64,000 bases of DNA from Pseudoduganella ginsengisoli (GTDB lineage Bacteria > Pseudomonadota > Gammaproteobacteria > Burkholderiales > Burkholderiaceae_D), in the NCBI RefSeq assembly GCF_009720865.1, contig NZ_WNLA01000016.1:109031-173030 (forward strand), in the 5' to 3' direction. The notes beneath the pieces were generated by a model. It had not been told where the DNA came from. It worked only from the letters and a program-made list of their open reading frames with translations, and made no database searches. A program made the position numbers and the translations under genes. Positions 59,731 through 64,000 of this stretch are shown one piece after another. Within the stretch, counting starts at the first letter, position 1, and the number at the start of each line of letters is the position of its first letter.

Positions 59731-60050
59731 CTTTTTGAGAAATCAAAAAGATAAAAATGCTATCCATATAATTCAGCATTTCGGCTCGCACACCCGCCTG
59801 CCGCCCCGCCGCCAACACCACTTGGCGGCGGCGTATCACCGATACGCCACTGTCAGCGTTCGTTTGCACCTATCCGGTGAAATGAACTGAATTTCCTTTT
59901 CGTTACCTAACATCGCCTGCGTCCAGACCGCACTTTATCGCGTGTTGTCTGCCGTAGTGCCGCCGTGCGTCTTTGCCGCACCGCGTGGTGCCGCGCCCAA
60001 CCGGTGCAGCCAGGTAGCGCATCCAGCTAACCCTGTTACAGGCTTTACAA
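59731..60050 (+). other. Structured 5' leader of the M28/NRPS operon
   Basis: Begins with a perfect 8-bp hairpin CTTTTTGA-GAAA-TCAAAAAG (59731-59750) and has a second, GGCGTATC-ACC-GATACGCC (59830-59848). No open frame with a ribosome site is evident in it. The stretch 59637-60050 otherwise holds no gene. Confidence 0.55.
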
Positions 60051-62381
60051 ATGACACGACCCAATACTGCCCGGCTGGCGCCTGGCTGGGCTTTGTGCGT
60101 CTTGCTGCTTGCTTGCGTGGTTGCCGCGCTCGGCTTGCTGCATGCGCGCGGCCCTTCCCCGCTGCGGGCCGATGCTCCGCCCGATGCCTTTTCAGCCATG
60201 CGGGCCATGGCGCATCTGGAAAAGATAGCCCAAGTACCCCATCCAGTTGGTTCCGCCGCCAACGCCGACGTGCGCGGCTATCTGCTGGCGCAATTGCGCG
60301 CGCTGGGCCTCGAGCCGGAAGTGCAGAGCGCAGTCGGTGTGACCCGCACCGCCGCTGGCGGCAATACGGGCAAGGTACACAACGTGCTGGTGCGCGTGCC
60401 GGGCCGCGCGCCAGGCAAGGCAGTCATGCTGTCGGCCCACTATGATTCCGTGCCCAGCGGACCGGGCGCCGCCGACGACGGCGCGTCCGTGGCCGCCATC
60501 CTGGAAACGCTGCGCGCGTTGCGCCACGGCCCGCAACTGGAACATGACGTGATTGTCTTGTTCAGCGATGGCGAGGAAGCGACCTTGCTCGGCGCGGAAG
60601 CGTTCGTTGCAGGCCACCCTTGGGCGGCGGATGTGGGGCTGGCGCTGAATTTCGAATACCGCGGCAACAGCGGCCCGATGATGATGTTTGAAACCAGCAT
60701 CGGCAACGGCGGGCTGATTCCGGGATTCGCCCAGGCGGCAGCCCATCCGGTCGGCAGCTCGCTGCTGTACGAAGTGTATAAATTGCTGCCCAACGATACG
60801 GACATGAGCCCCTTCAAGCGGGCCGGTATTCCGGGCATGAACTTTGCCGCGATCGAGTCGCCCTACAGCTACCACGCGGAAATCGACCGTCCTGAATTGC
60901 TGGACCAGCGCAGCCTGCAGCATGAAGGCGAATTGATGCTGTCGCTGGTACGCCATTTCAGCCGGCAGGATTTATCCAGCCTGGCCGCGCCGGACCACGT
61001 TTATTTCGATGTCCCCGGTGCGCTGCTGCATTACCCCGCATCATGGGCGTTCCCGCTGGCGCTGGGCGCGGCCGCGCTATTGGCCTGCCTGCTGTGGCAG
61101 GGCCGCCGGCGCGCACAGTTGCGCGTGGCGCGCGCCATGCTGGCCATCCCGGTTTTCCTGTTGATGCTGGTGGTGCTGGCCGGCGCCGCGCAATTGCTAT
61201 GGCGCGCCATTACGCTGGCGCACCCGCAGTACATGCAATTCATCGGGCCCTATAACAGCCACTGGTACCTGCTGGCGTTCACTGCGCTGGTGGCGGCCGG
61301 TTACAGCGCACTGCAAGCGGCGCTGGCGCGCTGGTTTTCCGCGCTGGAACTGGCGGCAGGCGCGATGCTGTGCTGGCAGGCGTTGTTGCTGGCCAGCGCG
61401 CTGGCCATGCCGGGCGTGAGTTTTGTCTTCATGTGGCCATTGGCGCTGATGCTGGCCGCGCAGGCCCTGATGCTGGCGCCGCGCGCGCAGCCGATGTCTG
61501 GCCAGTGGCGCGCGGTCTGGCTGCTGGTTGCTGCTGCGCCTGCCATCCTGCTGTTTGCACCGCTGCTGCGCTCGCTATATGTCGGCCTGGGACCGAAGTC
61601 CGTGATGGCGCCGGCCGCATTGCTGGTGCTGTTGCTGGGTTTGCTTTCGCCGTTGCTGGAACTGTTGACGCGCCGCTGGCTGTTGCCGTTGCTGCCGCTG
61701 GGCGCCGGTGCGCTGGCGCTGGTGGCCGGCTCCGCCACAGCGGGCTTCAGCGCGGACCAGCCGCGTCCCAGCGAACTGTCGTACGTGTTTGACGGCGCGG
61801 CGGGGAGCGCCCACTGGGTGTCCGGCAATCCCGAGCCGGACCGCTGGAGCGAATCGTATATCGATGCGGGCAAAGGGCGCCACGCCATGCCGCTGCTGTT
61901 TGGCGAACGGCCCGGCGCCTGGTGGAGCGCCGGCGCGCCGGCAGCGCAAATCGCGGCGCCCCGCATCGACGTGGCCAGCGACAGCAGCGACGGCAAACAG
62001 CGCACGCTGCAACTGCGCGTCACGTCGGTACGCCAGGCTGCGCGGCTAACCGTGGCGGTGGAGGGCGCAACCGTGCTGTCGTCCACCTTGCAGGGGCGCG
62101 CGCTGGCCGATGTGCCGCGCCAGGGCTGGACCGTCAATGGCTATGCGCTGGATGGCGACCCGCTCGACATCACGCTGCATTTGCCGGCCGGACAGCCGGT
62201 CCGCATCCGCGCCATCGACCGCAGTTACGGGCTGGCGGACCTGGGTGTGCCGGCACGTCCGGCCGGCCTGATGGGCTACCCATTTGGCGCCAGCGACACC
62301 GTGCAAGCCGTCAGTGTGGCCGAACTGGCCGCACCTGGCCTTAACTCAGGAAAATCCCATGAACGCTTCAGTCAACGTTGA
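60051..62381 (+). CDS. M28-family metallopeptidase with C-terminal membrane domain
   Basis: 776 residues. One N-terminal helix (WALCVLLLACVVAALGLLHA), then a zinc aminopeptidase domain facing the periplasm: VMLSAHYDSVPSGPGAADDG (His and bridging Asp), FSDGEEATLLGAEAF (catalytic Glu pair), NFEYRGNSGP and SYHAEIDRPEL (last His). Then about seven hydrophobic helices (residues 320-580) and a C-terminal beta-domain. Layout equals the ER/vacuolar-type M28 proteins. It may trim or activate the NRPS product, or be a self-resistance enzyme; inference. It overlaps the NRPS start by 23 bp. Confidence 0.9.
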   Translation: MTRPNTARLAPGWALCVLLLACVVAALGLLHARGPSPLRADAPPDAFSAMRAMAHLEKIAQVPHPVGSAANADVRGYLLAQLRALGLEPEVQSAVGVTRTAAGGNTGKVHNVLVRVPGRAPGKAVMLSAHYDSVPSGPGAADDGASVAAILETLRALRHGPQLEHDVIVLFSDGEEATLLGAEAFVAGHPWAADVGLALNFEYRGNSGPMMMFETSIGNGGLIPGFAQAAAHPVGSSLLYEVYKLLPNDTDMSPFKRAGIPGMNFAAIESPYSYHAEIDRPELLDQRSLQHEGELMLSLVRHFSRQDLSSLAAPDHVYFDVPGALLHYPASWAFPLALGAAALLACLLWQGRRRAQLRVARAMLAIPVFLLMLVVLAGAAQLLWRAITLAHPQYMQFIGPYNSHWYLLAFTALVAAGYSALQAALARWFSALELAAGAMLCWQALLLASALAMPGVSFVFMWPLALMLAAQALMLAPRAQPMSGQWRAVWLLVAAAPAILLFAPLLRSLYVGLGPKSVMAPAALLVLLLGLLSPLLELLTRRWLLPLLPLGAGALALVAGSATAGFSADQPRPSELSYVFDGAAGSAHWVSGNPEPDRWSESYIDAGKGRHAMPLLFGERPGAWWSAGAPAAQIAAPRIDVASDSSDGKQRTLQLRVTSVRQAARLTVAVEGATVLSSTLQGRALADVPRQGWTVNGYALDGDPLDITLHLPAGQPVRIRAIDRSYGLADLGVPARPAGLMGYPFGASDTVQAVSVAELAAPGLNSGKSHERFSQR

Positions 62382-64000
62382 CCAGATGCGCCTGCGGGCG
62401 CTGGACATGCTGCGGGGCGGCGCCCGCGCTGCACCGGCTGCGGAACCCACTGCCGGCCCGGCGGCATTGCCGCCCGGCTTTACCCATGGTATGACGGCGG
62501 TACAGCAAGGCATCTGGTTCCAGGAACAATTACATCCCGGCAGCGGCGATGCGCACATCGCCGTGGCCCTGCGCCTGACGGGTGCGCTGGACCCGGCACG
62601 CCTGGCGCGCGCGGTCGACAGCGTGACGGCCTTGCAGCCGGCGCTGCGCAGCTGCGTGGTGGCGGGCGCGCCGGCGCGCCTGATGATCAAGCCGCACGGC
62701 GAACCGCTGGCGCTGCTGGCGCCGGATGGCGATGCAGAAGCCCAGCTGTTGCGCGAAGCGCGCCGCCCGTTTGACTTTACCGGCGCGACGCTGTTTCGCA
62801 GCGCCTTGTTGCCGCTGGGGGAAAACCAGCACGCGCTGCTGTTGACCGCGCACCACCTGGTGTTCGATGGCTGGTCGATGAGCATGCTGGTGAGCCAGTT
62901 GAGCGCCGCCTATGCCACTGGCGCTGCGCCGGCGCTTGCCGGGGTGGCGGGCGCCTACCAGCGCTGGTTCGATACGCCGCAACCTGCCGCCACGCCGGAA
63001 GCCCTGGCGTACTGGCGCGCGGCGCTGGCGCCGTGTGCAGAGCGTCTGAGCCTGCCGTCCGACCACGCGCCGGCCGCCACGTGCTTTGCGCGGTCCGAAC
63101 TTGGCCGCGCCGACGTGGACGCGCTCGACCGCGCATGCAGGGAACGGGGCGTGACCCGCTTCCCGCTGCTGGCCATTGCGCTGGCGGTGGTGCTGGGCCG
63201 CTACGGCAACCAGGGCGCCGTCACGCTGGGCTTCCCGCTGACGGTGCGGCCGCGCGCGGAACTGCAGGCGGTGGCCGGCAATTTCCTGCAAACGTTGCCG
63301 TTGCCGCTGGTATTGGATGCGCATGCCTCGGCCGGCGCCGCGGTGGAACAGGCCAACCGCGCCTTCGTCGGTGCGTTGGCGCATGCCGGCGTGGCGCTGG
63401 CAGACCTGGTGCGCCATTGTTTGCCGGAGCAGGAAGGGCAGCGCAGTAATGCGTTCGATGCACTGCTCAACTTGACGAACTTCGCCATGTCCACGTTCGA
63501 CGCACCCGGCATCGCCTGCGCGCCATTCAGCGATGAACAGCCGGAATTGCTGGGGCTGGGCGGCGCGAAATTCCCGCTGACCGTGTATTGCGAACCCTTG
63601 GCCGATGGCGGCCTGCGCCTGCGCGCGGTCGGCATGGGCGCCCATTACAGCGGCGCGCGGCTGGCGCTGGTGCTGGCGCAAATGCAGGCGGTATTGCGGC
63701 AGATCGTGCAGGCGCAGGCGGCCCCGCCGCTGACGCTTGCCGCCTTGTCGCTGCGGACACCGGAGTGTGAAGCATTGTTGCCGCAACCTTGCCGGCCGTT
63801 GCCATTGCAGCAGTATCCGGCCGTGCCGCAAAGCTTCCTGCAGCAAGCCCGCAGCCGGCCCGGCGCGCTTGCGCTGGAATGGCGCGGCAGCCAGTGGACC
63901 TATGCGCAGCTGGCCGCCGCAGCGGTTGAAGGAGCGCAGGCGCTGGCGCCGCACACCGGCAGCCAGGGACGGCCGCCGGTGGTGGCGGTCCTGGGCCAGC
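62359..64000 (+). CDS. Non-ribosomal peptide synthetase, start (condensation and first part of adenylation; cut by window)
   Basis: 547 codons visible, open at the right edge. Condensation domain about residues 45-480: FTHGMTAVQQGIWFQEQLHP, the catalytic HHLVFDG (165-171), FPLTVRPRAELQAVAGNFLQ and NAFDALLNLTNF. An adenylation domain then starts (FLQQARSRPGALALEWRGSQ, WTYAQL). ATG 62359 has AGGA 7 bases upstream and overlaps the peptidase gene by 23 bp. An NRPS that begins with a C domain may use an acyl starter (lipopeptide) or act downstream of another synthetase; the data here cannot tell. Product unknown. Confidence 0.95.
   Translation, partial: MNASVNVDQMRLRALDMLRGGARAAPAAEPTAGPAALPPGFTHGMTAVQQGIWFQEQLHPGSGDAHIAVALRLTGALDPARLARAVDSVTALQPALRSCVVAGAPARLMIKPHGEPLALLAPDGDAEAQLLREARRPFDFTGATLFRSALLPLGENQHALLLTAHHLVFDGWSMSMLVSQLSAAYATGAAPALAGVAGAYQRWFDTPQPAATPEALAYWRAALAPCAERLSLPSDHAPAATCFARSELGRADVDALDRACRERGVTRFPLLAIALAVVLGRYGNQGAVTLGFPLTVRPRAELQAVAGNFLQTLPLPLVLDAHASAGAAVEQANRAFVGALAHAGVALADLVRHCLPEQEGQRSNAFDALLNLTNFAMSTFDAPGIACAPFSDEQPELLGLGGAKFPLTVYCEPLADGGLRLRAVGMGAHYSGARLALVLAQMQAVLRQIVQAQAAPPLTLAALSLRTPECEALLPQPCRPLPLQQYPAVPQSFLQQARSRPGALALEWRGSQWTYAQLAAAAVEGAQALAPHTGSQGRPPVVAVLGQ

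Overview
The window looks like chromosomal DNA of a Gram-negative betaproteobacterium of the order Burkholderiales, probably an Oxalobacteraceae relative (Massilia/Duganella/Janthinobacterium type). That placement is inference. It rests on high-GC coding DNA, the conserved cysS / ppiA-ppiB-lpxH block next to accA-tilS-lysC, polyhydroxyalkanoate genes, and large YD-repeat and RTX/DUF4214 surface proteins.

Left part (1-20 kb). A GntR(YtrA-type)-ABC transporter pair sits beside a near-perfect operator. It is followed by a 1,134-residue PPC/DUF4214 protein and small accessory genes (DUF72, DUF1439 lipoprotein, AhpD-like, HxlR, DinB, periplasmic binding protein, CPBP protease). The core block comes next: lpxH, ppiB, ppiA, cysS, a 3-methyladenine glycosylase, accA, tilS and lysC. 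An RTX protein with a C-terminal CFI-box tail and tRNA-Ser(GCT) end this part.

Island (20.08-27.50 kb). The last 22 bp of tRNA-Ser, and a copy of its terminator hairpin, are repeated 7.4 kb downstream. Between the copies lie a two-gene YD/RHS system whose tip is a DUF4329/JAB-like domain, a candidate immunity gene, decayed immunity/toxin fragments, a small secreted protein and a TPR protein. The 3' half is visibly AT-rich. No integrase is present.

Low-oxygen/dormancy-like block (27.8-55.2 kb). Wax-ester synthase, acyl-CoA ligase, phasin, an [FeFe] hydrogenase with an extra C-terminal domain, cytochrome b561, acetoacetyl-CoA reductase, two P-type ATPases, hemerythrin, four-domain-rich universal stress proteins, a PNPOx-like protein, an accessory FtsH, an APH/AAA kinase, BON proteins, alcohol dehydrogenase and a Pat-type lysine acetyltransferase are arranged in five or six transcription units. 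Eight good FNR/Anr-type boxes (TTGAT-N4-RTCAA or one mismatch) lie in their promoter regions. The block also holds remnants: a PhaC with its catalytic centre deleted, a truncated flavodoxin, a truncated BON protein and a frameshifted histidine-kinase end.

Right part (55.2-64 kb). A BigR-like sulfane-sulfur regulator with two YeeE/YedE half-transporters is followed by a stand-alone homoserine dehydrogenase paralogue and a circularly permuted ATP-grasp protein. After a strong promoter with a long structured leader come an M28 peptidase and the start of a non-ribosomal peptide synthetase that runs off the right edge.
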